DNA of 64,000 bases. It comes from Streptomyces antnestii (GTDB lineage Bacteria > Actinomycetota > Actinomycetes > Streptomycetales > Streptomycetaceae). A program made the position numbers and the translations under genes. The notes beneath the pieces are model-generated. The model was not told the DNA's origin. It made no database searches and worked only from the letters and a program-made list of their open reading frames with translations. Below, one piece after another: positions 31,536 through 40,188 of this stretch (within the stretch, counting starts at the first letter, position 1; every line of letters starts with the position of its first letter). The stretch covers positions 62,001 to 126,000 of the forward strand of contig NZ_RZYA01000004.1 of NCBI RefSeq assembly GCF_004005495.1, written 5' to 3'.

Positions 31536-32006
31536 ATGACGGTGATGGAGACCACCCCCGCACCCAACAAGGCCGACGTCTGCACCTCGGCCCCCACCGC
31601 TCACCCCCGGCCGGACGGACACGACCACTACACGATCAGCGAGGTCGTGGCCTTCACCGGACTGACCGCCCACACACTGCGCTGGTACGAGCGGATCGGG
31701 CTCATGCCGCACGTGGACCGCTCGCACACGGGCCAGCGCCGCTACAGCAACCGGGATCTCGACTGGCTCGCCCTCGTCGGCAAGCTGCGGCTGACCGGCA
31801 TGCCCGTGGCGCACATGGTGCGCTACGCCGAACTCGTGCGGGTCGGTGACGACACCTTCGAGGAGCGCCAGGAGCTTCTCGAATCGACGCGCCGAGACGT
31901 CCTGTCCCGGATCGCCGAACTCCAGGACACCTTGTCCGTACTCGACTTCAAGATCGACTTCTATGCGGGCGCCCGGCGGGCGTCGGAGAGGGCCTCAAGC
32001 GCATGA
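31536..32006 (+). CDS. MerR-family transcriptional regulator
   Basis: A 156-residue regulator with a variable N-terminal tail (about 30 residues), the MerR winged helix (YTISEVVAFTGLTAHTLRWYERIGL) and a dimerisation coiled coil at the C terminus. No cysteine cluster suggests metal sensing. Its stop overlaps the ATG of the aldo/keto reductase (ATGA, 32003-32006), so the pair is one transcript, probably autoactivated from the 19-bp-spacer promoter. MerR/aldo-keto reductase pairs of this kind are common in actinobacteria; the inducer is likely an electrophilic or carbonyl compound. Confidence 0.9.
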   Translation: MTVMETTPAPNKADVCTSAPTAHPRPDGHDHYTISEVVAFTGLTAHTLRWYERIGLMPHVDRSHTGQRRYSNRDLDWLALVGKLRLTGMPVAHMVRYAELVRVGDDTFEERQELLESTRRDVLSRIAELQDTLSVLDFKIDFYAGARRASERASSA

Positions 32007-33067
32007 GCAGCACGGAGCTGACGCACCACACGGAACAGACGCGGCACACGGGGGAGCCGCAGCGGATATCCACTGTTGAGTTGGGAAACAACGGGCCCGT
32101 GGTGGGCGTGCAGGGCCTCGGCTGCATGGGCATGAGCTGGGCCTACGGACCGACGGACGCCGATGAGGCCCGGGCCACCCTGGAGCGGGCCCTGGAACTC
32201 GGCGTCACCTTGTACGACACCGCCGATGCCTACGCGGACGGCGAGAACGAGAAGTTCCTTGCTCCCTTCCTCAAGGCGCACCGTGACGAGGTGGTCCTGG
32301 CCACCAAGTTCGCCCTGGGCATCGACCCGGGCGACCCCACGAAGCGCGTCATCAACAACGATCCCGCGTACATCCGCGCCTGCGTCGACGCCAGCCTCCG
32401 GCGCCTGGGCGTCGACACCATCGACCTCTACTACATGCACCGCCGCGATGTGAACGTGCCCATCGAGGAGACCGTCGGTGTGATGGCCGAACTGGTCGCC
32501 GCCGGCAAGGTCAAGCACCTCGGTCTCAGCGAGGTCACCGGCGGCGAACTGCGTGCCGCCCAGGCCGTCCACCCGATCGCCGCCCTCCAGTCCGAGTGGT
32601 CGCTGTTCAGCCGCGACATCGAGAAGGAGGTCGTGCCGACCGCCGCCGAACTCGGCGTGGCCCTCGTCCCGTACTCTCCGCTCGGGCGCGGCTTCCTCAC
32701 CGGCTCCTTCGTCAGCGCCGACAAGGAGCTCGGCGCGGACGACTTCCGCCGTCAGCAGCCCCGCTTCACCGGCGACAATGCCGCCGCCAACGCGGCTCTG
32801 CTCGAGCCGGTGCGCCAGGTCGCCGAGGCCCATGAGGCGTCCCTCGGCCAGATCGCGCTGGCCTGGGTGCAGCAGCAGGCGCAGACGTTCGGACTCCCTG
32901 TCGTCCCGATCCCCGGCACCCGCAGGCGCGGTCGCATCGAGGAGAACGCCGCGGCCACCCGCATCACCCTCACCGACGACGAACTCGCCCTGATCGCCCC
33001 CATCGCCTCCCGGGTGGCAGGCGACCGCTACGCCGACATGGCCTTCACCTCGGCGGGGCGCGAATAG
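32003..33067 (+). CDS. Aldo/keto reductase
   Basis: A 354-residue TIM-barrel NADPH-dependent reductase. The catalytic residues are visible: Asp and Tyr in YDTADAYADGENE, Lys in LATKFALG and His in YYMHRRD. The C-terminal cofactor site is PIPGTRRRGRIEENA. The first 22 residues are a polar extension with many Thr and His residues. It is translationally coupled to the MerR regulator and probably detoxifies the aldehyde or ketone that the regulator senses. Confidence 0.92.
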   Translation: MSSTELTHHTEQTRHTGEPQRISTVELGNNGPVVGVQGLGCMGMSWAYGPTDADEARATLERALELGVTLYDTADAYADGENEKFLAPFLKAHRDEVVLATKFALGIDPGDPTKRVINNDPAYIRACVDASLRRLGVDTIDLYYMHRRDVNVPIEETVGVMAELVAAGKVKHLGLSEVTGGELRAAQAVHPIAALQSEWSLFSRDIEKEVVPTAAELGVALVPYSPLGRGFLTGSFVSADKELGADDFRRQQPRFTGDNAAANAALLEPVRQVAEAHEASLGQIALAWVQQQAQTFGLPVVPIPGTRRRGRIEENAAATRITLTDDELALIAPIASRVAGDRYADMAFTSAGRE

Positions 33068-33139
33068 TCCCGTGGGCTGCCCGGTCCGGTCCGTCGTCGT
33101 GGGCGTTCCCTGCCCCGACGGCGGCCGGCCGGCCGGTCC

Positions 33140-34363
33140 TCACGCGAGCCCCAGCGCGAACACCGCGAACCCCGCGGCCAGCACCCCCGCCAGCGCCCGC
33201 CTCACATGAGTCGCCCGCTTCCAGGGAGCCTCGAAGCCCCGCGTGTGCCTCCCGATCAGCACGAGCAGCCCCGCGAGTACGGGCAGCCACGCCAGCCTCG
33301 CCGCTATCCAGCCCAGCGAGTCCGGACTCGTCGTCAGCCCCGGTATCGCACCGGCGAAGGAACCCGGTATCGCCGCCGTGAGCAGAGCCGTCTGGTGCCA
33401 GCACAGGATCGTCATCGCCGAGAGGTTGATGACGACGACCGGCGCCCACAGCGCGGGCCGCCGCAGCAGCCTGCCGATCCGGTCCCGCAGGAGCATCGCC
33501 GCACCGCTCTGCGCGGCCGCCAGCGCCAGCACCAACAACGACGGCGGATGAGAGTTCGTCCGCGCCTCGCCTGGCACACCCACCATCGACTCCGGATAGT
33601 GGAACGCGAGGAGCAGCGTCGCGAACAAGGCCGTGCCGCCGATCAACAGCGCCCACGCGCCACGCCGGCCGATCCTCTTCTCGCCCCAGCAGACGCCCAG
33701 TTGGTAGGCGAACATCCAGCCCGGCACCAGATTGAGCAGGCTCAGCCAGTACGGCATGGCGTCCGCGTACGGTCCGTAGCGCAGGAAGTCGATCACGGCG
33801 ACGGAACCGAGGAGCGGCGCCGCCGCCCACGCCCCCAGCTTCCGGGCGGCCCGTACGCAATACGGCGTGAGCGCGGTGATCACCGTGTAGACACCCACGA
33901 ACCACAGTGGCTGTATCACCAGCGTCGACCCCGTGTGCAACGTCGTCGTCGGCACCCCGAGCGCGTACAGGACGGGGATCAGTGCGGCGCACACCGCCGT
34001 CACCCCGAGGACCGGACGGCCCAGGCGCGCCAGCCGGCCGCGCAGCCAGTCCCCGGTCGAACCGCCCCTCTCCTCCACAGCCCGGCGGTACGAGAGGACG
34101 GACGCGTAGCCGCCCACCAGGAAGAAGATGCCCAGCATCTGCAGCACCCAGCTGAGCGGGGCGAAGAAGCCGAAGGACGACAGCGGACTCGCGTTGTGCA
34201 GCGCGCCCTGGGCGTCGAGGGAGAAGCCGCCGAGGAGCCAGTGGCCCAGGGGCACGGCGAGCAGCGCGAGCGCACGCAGTCCGTCTATGGCCCGGTCCCG
34301 GTGGGCGGGTGTCTTCGCGTCGATGGCGGACGCGCTCGTACGCAAGGTGGTCACGATGCTCAT
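33140..34363 (-). CDS. Acyltransferase-3 family membrane protein
   Basis: A 407-residue integral membrane protein with about ten helices and the Acyltransferase_3 opening RDRAIDGLRALALLAVPLGHWL, whose histidine and arginine are the catalytic signature. Such enzymes O-acylate extracytoplasmic sugars or lipids. Its ATG overlaps the stop of the DUF1023 hydrolase gene (ATGA), so the pair is one operon. The combination suggests adding and removing an acyl group at the cell surface. The substrate is unknown. Confidence 0.88.
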   Translation of the reverse strand: MSIVTTLRTSASAIDAKTPAHRDRAIDGLRALALLAVPLGHWLLGGFSLDAQGALHNASPLSSFGFFAPLSWVLQMLGIFFLVGGYASVLSYRRAVEERGGSTGDWLRGRLARLGRPVLGVTAVCAALIPVLYALGVPTTTLHTGSTLVIQPLWFVGVYTVITALTPYCVRAARKLGAWAAAPLLGSVAVIDFLRYGPYADAMPYWLSLLNLVPGWMFAYQLGVCWGEKRIGRRGAWALLIGGTALFATLLLAFHYPESMVGVPGEARTNSHPPSLLVLALAAAQSGAAMLLRDRIGRLLRRPALWAPVVVINLSAMTILCWHQTALLTAAIPGSFAGAIPGLTTSPDSLGWIAARLAWLPVLAGLLVLIGRHTRGFEAPWKRATHVRRALAGVLAAGFAVFALGLA

Positions 34364-35490
34364 GACGTGGCTCCGGTCGCGATGCGGGTGAAGGCGCGCA
34401 GCGAGTCCGTGCCGGGCGCGAAATAGCCGGTGTGGCCCTCGGCGCGGTGCGCGGGAACGCGGCGCGCGCCGAAGGAGGGGTCCGTCGGGTCGGTGCCGTG
34501 GCCCAGGCCGAACACCTCGACGTTCGGCACGCGGCTGATCCAGTCGCTGTCGTCCCGCGCGGCCCAGACCCGGGCCGAGGTGCGCAGTTCGGCCACCTTG
34601 TCCGCGCGCAAGCCCGGGGAGCCGAGCACCACGAGATCGGAAGCGGGCAGGCGGGCGGCAGATAATCCGCACACCACCGACCCGTAGCTGTGGCAGAAGA
34701 CGCTGGGACGCGGAGCGCCCGACGCCGTCAGGCCCTGGACGAAGCGGACCAGTCTCGGCGCACCCGCCTCGGCGAGCCGGCCGGTGGCCGCATCGGGCCC
34801 AAGCCCGACGGGCGTCGTGTACCCCACCCACGCCACCACCGCGGTGCGGCCGCCCGACGCCTCGTACAGCGATCGGGCCATCCCCGCCGGGGTGCCATAG
34901 GGATCCGCGGACCGGTCGAACGAACTCAGGTCGATGTCCGAGCCCGGCACGATCACGGACACGTGTTCGGCATCCGCCAATTCCCCGTACACCTCGGCCA
35001 CTTGACCACGGCCTCGCGGGTCGAAGGCCAGTATCTTGCGCCCCGGATCGAGGAGTTCGGTGTAGCGGGCGACGAGGAAACGTGCCTGGGCGTGGTCCTC
35101 CGCTGTGAGCGACGGGTCCTCCGCGCGGGCCCGGGCCCGGTCGCGCTCGGCTTTCAGGGAGCGGATGTTGGCCTGGTATCGGAGCTCCACCGGAGCCCCG
35201 TCCAGATTGCCGACCACCGTCGGATGCCGCGCGACCAGCTCACGGCGCTGGGCCGCGTCCAACCCGCCGAAGAACGAGGCGACCCGGGCAGGGCCGGCGG
35301 TCGCCGGATCGGGCAGCGCGAGTCCGAGCTCGTGGTCCGCCCGCCAGGAAGCCGCGCCGGGTGGAGGCCCGGTGAGGGGGCTCTGCTCGCTGCCCGTGGC
35401 CCAGCCGGCCGTGCCCGCCACGACAGTAGTCGTGAGCGCGGCGGCGACCAGAGTCCGTCGGCCGCGTCCTTTCCATGAGTGCAGGCGCAT
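34360..35490 (-). CDS. DUF1023 alpha/beta hydrolase, exported
   Basis: A 376-residue protein: N-terminal signal or anchor helix (about residues 14-32), an N-terminal helical region and the DUF1023 alpha/beta hydrolase domain. The nucleophile is the serine in CHSYGSVV and the catalytic His is probably in EGHTGYF near the C terminus. The segments KILAFDPRGRGQVAEVYG and SVIVPGSDIDL are family hallmarks. It lies 186 bp downstream of the two-component regulator gene on the same strand. A motif shared with the histidine-kinase promoter suggests regulation by that system. It is paralogous to the gene at 38820. Confidence 0.88.
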   Translation of the reverse strand: MRLHSWKGRGRRTLVAAALTTTVVAGTAGWATGSEQSPLTGPPPGAASWRADHELGLALPDPATAGPARVASFFGGLDAAQRRELVARHPTVVGNLDGAPVELRYQANIRSLKAERDRARARAEDPSLTAEDHAQARFLVARYTELLDPGRKILAFDPRGRGQVAEVYGELADAEHVSVIVPGSDIDLSSFDRSADPYGTPAGMARSLYEASGGRTAVVAWVGYTTPVGLGPDAATGRLAEAGAPRLVRFVQGLTASGAPRPSVFCHSYGSVVCGLSAARLPASDLVVLGSPGLRADKVAELRTSARVWAARDDSDWISRVPNVEVFGLGHGTDPTDPSFGARRVPAHRAEGHTGYFAPGTDSLRAFTRIATGATS

Positions 35491-35580
35491 CGCCCGTCTC
35501 CCCTCCGTCCGTTGGTGTAACGAGGGGAAGGTAGAGAGACGACGTCCGGCTCCACGTCACACTGGGGAGCCAACTCCGAG

Positions 35581-35670
35581 GTGATACCGGGGTATTCGAA
35601 CGTGATACTCAGGTAGGGGGTTCCGAGGTCAGACCCGCGCTGACCTGCGCGTGCCGGGTGATACCGGAGC
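35581..35670. promoter_or_regulatory. Cluster of GTGATACC-type motifs upstream of the DUF1023/acyltransferase operon
   Basis: Three copies of one word occur within 90 bp: GTGATACCGGGGTATTC (35581-35597, itself a dyad GATACC-GG-GGTATT), CGTGATACTCAGGTAGGG (35601-35618) and GGTGATACCGGAG (35657-35669). The same word, ATACC-N2-GGTA, occurs before the histidine-kinase gene. This is a good candidate response-regulator operator, positioned 90-180 bp before the hydrolase start. Confidence 0.6.
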
Positions 35671-35676
35671 CGGGAC

Positions 35677-36354
35677 CTACTGGTCGCCGGGCGTGACGAG
35701 TCCGGTCTCGTACGCGAAGATCACGGCCTGGGCCCGGTCCCGCAGCCCCAACTTGGCCAGCACACGGCCGATATGGGTCTTCACCGTCTGCTCCGCGAGG
35801 ACCAGCTTGTCCGCGATCTCCTGGTTGGACAGGCCTCGGGCGATGAGTTCGAGTACCTCCCTCTCACGCGGCGTCAGACTGTTCAGCTCCGGTGAGCGGT
35901 CCCTGCGGCCCGACGGGCGCTGCTTCACGATGTCCACGATGAGTCGCCGCGTGACCGAGGGGGCGAGCAGCGCCTCGCCGGCGGCCACCACCCGCACCGC
36001 CGCGATGAGATCGGCCGGCGGTGCGTCCTTGAGGAGGAAACCGGACGCGCCCGCCCGCAGCGCCTCGTACACGTAGTCGTCCACGTCGAACGTGGTGAGC
36101 ATCAGGACCTTGGGGCGGTGGATCACGCCGGGCGGTGGGTCGAGGAGCGCGCGGGCCGCGGCGAGCCCGTCCATCTCGGGCATCCGCACGTCCATGAGGA
36201 CGACATCCGGGTGTGTGGTCCGGCTGACCTCGACGCCCTGCCTGCCGTCCGGAGCCTCGCCCACGACGTCGATGTCGCTCTGCGCGGCCAGCAGCGCGGC
36301 GAACCCCGCGCGCACCATGGCCTGGTCGTCGACGATGATCACGCGGATGGTCAT
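35677..36354 (-). CDS. NarL/FixJ-family response regulator
   Basis: A 225-residue regulator: receiver domain with phospho-acceptor D55 in VVLMDVRMPEMDG and the conserved lysine in LLKDAPPADL, then a LuxR-type HTH (LTPREREVLELIARGLSNQEIADKL begins it). It lies 16 bp after the histidine-kinase gene and is co-transcribed. The pair resembles the DesK/DesR or LiaS/LiaR type. Likely targets are its own operon and the adjacent hydrolase/acyltransferase operon. Confidence 0.93.
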   Translation of the reverse strand: MTIRVIIVDDQAMVRAGFAALLAAQSDIDVVGEAPDGRQGVEVSRTTHPDVVLMDVRMPEMDGLAAARALLDPPPGVIHRPKVLMLTTFDVDDYVYEALRAGASGFLLKDAPPADLIAAVRVVAAGEALLAPSVTRRLIVDIVKQRPSGRRDRSPELNSLTPREREVLELIARGLSNQEIADKLVLAEQTVKTHIGRVLAKLGLRDRAQAVIFAYETGLVTPGDQ

Positions 36355-36370
36355 GCGGTGCCGAATTCCT

Positions 36371-37735
36371 TTACGACGAGGGGGAGTCGGGATCGGCCAG
36401 CGGAAGTCGGGCCGCGACGCGGAAGCCTCCCCCGGGCAGCGGTCCCACGTCGAGTGTGCCGCCGACCAACCGTACGCGCTCGTGCATCCCTATGAGGCCG
36501 TGTCCGGTGCCCGTCGTCTCCACGGGGGAGGCGTGCTCGCCCGCCGGGCCGTTGACCACGATCACCAGGAGGGATTCCTCGTCCTTCGAGACGGAGATCT
36601 GCGTGCGCGCTCCGGGCGCGTGCCGCACGACATTGGCCAGGGCTTCCTGCACGATCCGGTACGCGGACAGGTCCACTGTGGGTGGCACGTCCGTCAGCTC
36701 CCCGACGAGCGTCAGCTCGGGCATCGACAACTCGGCCGGCACCCCGCCCCGCACCGTGGCCTCCACCAGCTGCTGGAGCCGGCCGAGCCCCGGCTGGGGC
36801 GCGCGCTCGCCGTCCGGCGTGTCCTCGCTGCGGAGCACCGCGAGCAGCCGCCGCATCTCACCGAGGGATTCCCTCGCGCCCGCCGCTATCGATCCGAACT
36901 CCTCGCACGCCTCGGGCGTCAGGCCCTGCAGCCGGTACGGAGCGGAGTCCGCCTGCACCGTGATCACCGACATGTGATGCGCGACGACATCGTGCAACTC
37001 CCGTGCGATACGCGCACGTTCCTCGAGAAGCGTGCGACGCGAACGCTCGGCCTCGCTGATCGTCTCCTGCTCGACGAGTCTGCGCTGCGCCTCCCCGCGC
37101 TCGCGCAGCAGCGTCCCGAGCAACAGCACCCCACCGCTCAGCACGATGAGGAGCACAGCCGTGTCAGGGCTGCCCGCGGGGCGGAACATGTCGAGGACGA
37201 GTCCGGACGCCACCGTGACCAGCCAGATCCCAAGCACCGTGCGTCTGCTCTCCCGCACGGACAGGACGAAGCACAGGACCAGATATCCCACGATGACCAT
37301 GGGCGTCCACGGCGCGGCACGAGGGGTCGCCGACGTCAGGACGACGATCGCCCCGACGATGTCCGCGACGATCACGATGCCCCAGGCGAGCAGAGGCCGA
37401 CTGACCGCGAGCAGCAGGGGAGCGGCCTGTGCGACGCCCAGCGCACCGGCGAGAGCGCCAGGGATCCCGTAATCATTCGACAGGACCTCGGTGGTGACCG
37501 GGATCAGTGTGGCGACGAAGCCCAGCGCGATCACATAGGGCACCAGCCGCACCCAGCGCCTCGACGCGTTCCCCAGCAGGGGTTCCGCCGGTCCCGAGGG
37601 AGCGGTGAGCAGGGCACCCGCCGCCCGCAGTCCACCCAGAGCCGAAGCGAGGGCGCGACGATGACGTCCCGACGGTGCGGCCTTGCCGTCCGGCGGGAGG
37701 GATTCCTGATCGGGTGGACTCGATGTGATGCTCAT
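36371..37735 (-). CDS. Sensor histidine kinase (HisKA_3 type)
   Basis: A 454-residue membrane kinase. A polar N-terminal stretch precedes about five or six helices (residues 45-220), then a coiled coil, the phospho-acceptor box ARIARELHDVVAHHMSV, and an HATPase_c domain ending in TGHGLIGMHERVRLVGG. The large loops expected of a periplasmic sensor are missing, so it probably senses an intramembrane signal such as membrane state or an antibiotic. The ATG at 37735 is chosen; in-frame ATGs at 37777 and 37816 would overlap the putative operator. Confidence 0.9.
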   Translation of the reverse strand: MSITSSPPDQESLPPDGKAAPSGRHRRALASALGGLRAAGALLTAPSGPAEPLLGNASRRWVRLVPYVIALGFVATLIPVTTEVLSNDYGIPGALAGALGVAQAAPLLLAVSRPLLAWGIVIVADIVGAIVVLTSATPRAAPWTPMVIVGYLVLCFVLSVRESRRTVLGIWLVTVASGLVLDMFRPAGSPDTAVLLIVLSGGVLLLGTLLRERGEAQRRLVEQETISEAERSRRTLLEERARIARELHDVVAHHMSVITVQADSAPYRLQGLTPEACEEFGSIAAGARESLGEMRRLLAVLRSEDTPDGERAPQPGLGRLQQLVEATVRGGVPAELSMPELTLVGELTDVPPTVDLSAYRIVQEALANVVRHAPGARTQISVSKDEESLLVIVVNGPAGEHASPVETTGTGHGLIGMHERVRLVGGTLDVGPLPGGGFRVAARLPLADPDSPSS

Positions 37736-37772
37736 GGCCTGCTCAGCGTAGGCAAGAACAACCCGCGGCGCC

Positions 37773-37814
37773 GTCATACCCAGGAGCTCACCGGACCCCG
37801 TACCCAGGTATGAC
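37773..37814. promoter_or_regulatory. Inverted GTCATACC/GGTATGAC motif before the two-component operon
   Basis: GTCATACCCAGG (37773-37784) and GTACCCAGGTATGAC (37800-37814) present an exact 8-bp inverted pair (GTCATACC...GGTATGAC). The second copy reads GTCATACCTGGGTAC on the other strand, an ATACC-N2-GGTA dyad like those at 35581-35618. Autoregulation by the response regulator is inferred. Confidence 0.6.
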
Positions 37815-37885
37815 ATGGGCGGTCGCGGCGTACGGGACCGCCCAGGCCGAAGCCCGGGCCGCGCCCCCGCAGAAGGCGCCCGTCC

Positions 37886-38743
37886 CTACAGCTCCGCCAG
37901 CAGTTCGGCCTTCTTCGTCGTGAACTCGGCGTCCGTGACCAGGCCCGCCTGGTGCAGTTCGCCCAGGTGGCGAATGCGGTCGGCGATGTCGGCGGGGTCA
38001 CGCCGTGCGGGGGAGGGCCCGGACACAGGGACGGCCGAGCCGGTGGCCCGTACCGCCGCGAGGACCGACGCGGCGAACGGCAGCGACTCGTGCACGGGCC
38101 CGTACCCGAGACCGAAGATCACGGCGGCCGGGTCCTGGTCGGCCTGGGCGGGCTGCTCGGACGCGTCGCGGCGCAACAGCCGCAGATGCCCCTCGAACAC
38201 CTCGGGCGAGCGCCATTCGACGCCGCTCAGCTCCGAGACGGCGAAGCTCTTGTCGCCGGCTTTCCACTTCGCGGACGACGCCCCGGTCCAGAACCACCGG
38301 AAGGCCACCGACCGGCCGTCGAACGACGCTTTTCCGTCGTAGGCCTTGAAGTGCAGTGGCGCCTCGGGCGGCGTCACCAGGTAGCGGGCGGGCGGTATGC
38401 CGTCGTCCAGGGACAGCAGGGCGCGCAGCTCGTCCGCGTAGTACTCGGCGAGCGTCCCCCGCTCGGCGGGCAGGACGAGCCGGTAGGGGTCGCAGCCCTC
38501 CTTGAGCTGTCCCGCGGCCGCGTCCATCAGCGGATCGGCGCCAGGTCTCGGCACCGCGTGCAGAACGACGGTCCCCCGCTTCCCGGGAGTGAGTGTCACC
38601 GCCGCGATCGCCTCATGGGGGATGCGGCGCTCACCGAGTGCCTGAAGCAGCTTCGGCGTGCGCATTCCCCGTTCGAAGCGGATGAGCACGGAGTCGGACC
38701 CGAACTCCCAGGCGGCATGAAATCCGGCCAGTACGTCACCCAT
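37886..38743 (-). CDS. DUF4429 protein with C-terminal SHOCT domain
   Basis: A 285-residue soluble protein. Two DUF4429 repeats (about residues 10-95 and 125-205) carry the pattern FERGMRTPKLLQALGERRIPHEAI and FRWFWTGASSAKWKAGDKSF. The last 30 residues, HLGELHQAGLVTDAEFTTKKAELL, are a SHOCT module, a short helical element thought to mediate oligomerisation. No enzymatic role is known. Start ATG at 38743 matches the usual MGDVLAGFHAAWEF opening; an upstream ATG at 38752 is possible. Confidence 0.85.
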   Translation of the reverse strand: MGDVLAGFHAAWEFGSDSVLIRFERGMRTPKLLQALGERRIPHEAIAAVTLTPGKRGTVVLHAVPRPGADPLMDAAAGQLKEGCDPYRLVLPAERGTLAEYYADELRALLSLDDGIPPARYLVTPPEAPLHFKAYDGKASFDGRSVAFRWFWTGASSAKWKAGDKSFAVSELSGVEWRSPEVFEGHLRLLRRDASEQPAQADQDPAAVIFGLGYGPVHESLPFAASVLAAVRATGSAVPVSGPSPARRDPADIADRIRHLGELHQAGLVTDAEFTTKKAELLAEL

Positions 38744-38819
38744 GCGGCTCATCGTATGCGGCACGCGCGCCTCCGTCCCCTGTTGCGTCGTGCCCCTGTT
38801 TCACCGATTTCTACGCGCG

Positions 38820-40028
38820 TCAGGCGGAGGCGCCGCCGGAAGATCCGTCACGACAGGCGTCATGGCCGCTCGCGCACTGCAGGCTGCGGTACGAGCCGAC
38901 GCCGATGTCGGCGAAGTTGCTGAGGCTCTGCGTGCCCGGCTCGAAGTAGCCCGTGTGCCCGTGGGCGCCCGCTGCCGAGAGGACCCGGGCGCCGAACGCG
39001 CGGGAGACCGGGTCGGCGCCGTGGCCGAGCCCGCCGACCTCCAGGTACGGCACGTCCTGGATCCAGTCGTCGTGGTCCCGCATCGCCCACACGCGCGCGT
39101 GGGTGCCCAGTTTCGAGGCCTTCTCGGCGCGCATGCCGGGGCTGCCGGCCACCGCTATGTCCGTCACGCGCGGGGGCAGCTTGCGCGCGGCGACACCGCA
39201 CACGACGGAACCGTAGCTGTGGCAGTAAAGGGCGACGGGCGTGCGGCCCGGGAGTGCGCGCACGAGGGCGTTGAGCCGGGTGGCGCCTTCCTCCGCGCGC
39301 ATCGCGGTGGCGGCGTCGACGCCGAGACCCGCGGGCGTCGTGTAGTCGGCCCAGGCGATCACGGCAGTCCTCGTGCGGGGGCCGGCCTGGCGCTCCGCGT
39401 GGTACAGGGAGCGGGCCATGCCCACGGGTGCCGAGTACTGACGGAAGGTGCGCTGGAATGTCAGGAGGTCGGTGTCGACGCCGGGCACCACGACGGAGAC
39501 ACGCTGGGCCCTGCCGAGGTCTCCGAAGACCTCCGCCACGCGGCCGGTGCCCAGGGGGTCGAACGCGAGGATCTTGCGGTGCGGGTTCATGAGGGACTCG
39601 TACCGGTTCATGCGCTGGGCGGCGTCGTGCTGTCCCGCGGCGGAGAGCCGGTTGTCGTGCGTGCTCTTCAGCGCCACTTCGCGTGCCTGGTCGAGGGCGA
39701 TGCGGTTGGCGCGGTAGCGCAGTTCGACCGGGGCGCCGTTCATGTTGCCGACGGCGAGTGGGTAGCGGGTCGCGAGCCGGGTGCGCTGCTGACCGCTGAG
39801 CGAGGCGAAGAAATGCGCTATGCGGGTGGGCGAGCCGTCCTGGTCCGGCAGGGCACGCCCGTTGAGGTGGCCGTGGTCCCAGGCCGTGACGGCGGCGTCG
39901 AGCGGCGAGGTGACGCCCTTGTGGCGCACTGCGGTCCAGCCCGTGGTCGCCAGCATGACGAACACGACGGCCAGAGCGAGCAGTGCGCGCCAGACGCTGA
40001 GTTGCGGGGAGGAGTCGAAGGAAGTCAC
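38820..40028 (-). CDS. DUF1023 alpha/beta hydrolase, exported (second paralogue)
   Basis: A 402-residue homologue of the hydrolase at 34360, with the same blocks: KILAFDPLGTGRVAEVFG, VVVPGVDTDL, nucleophile CHSYGSVVCG and GHTGYFEPGT. An N-terminal helix (about residues 14-32) directs it to the membrane or outside. It ends in a Cys-containing tail (CASGHDACRDG). It starts with GTG at 40028; a longer frame from 40139 is rejected because its extra 37 residues look non-coding. It is a single gene without an acyltransferase partner. Confidence 0.85.
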   Translation of the reverse strand: MTSFDSSPQLSVWRALLALAVVFVMLATTGWTAVRHKGVTSPLDAAVTAWDHGHLNGRALPDQDGSPTRIAHFFASLSGQQRTRLATRYPLAVGNMNGAPVELRYRANRIALDQAREVALKSTHDNRLSAAGQHDAAQRMNRYESLMNPHRKILAFDPLGTGRVAEVFGDLGRAQRVSVVVPGVDTDLLTFQRTFRQYSAPVGMARSLYHAERQAGPRTRTAVIAWADYTTPAGLGVDAATAMRAEEGATRLNALVRALPGRTPVALYCHSYGSVVCGVAARKLPPRVTDIAVAGSPGMRAEKASKLGTHARVWAMRDHDDWIQDVPYLEVGGLGHGADPVSRAFGARVLSAAGAHGHTGYFEPGTQSLSNFADIGVGSYRSLQCASGHDACRDGSSGGASA

Positions 40029-40188
40029 TGCGGGACACCCTAGGAGAACGGCGGACCAACCCGCGAAACGCGTGAGGCAGATCACGTTTCCTGGTGTGCA
40101 ATTAGGGCAAATCGGACTCACCTTGAGTGGTGTCGTCACCCTCTGTAGGTGTCGATCGCGCTCTACGCGCGCGTGTGCCTACGGTCCG

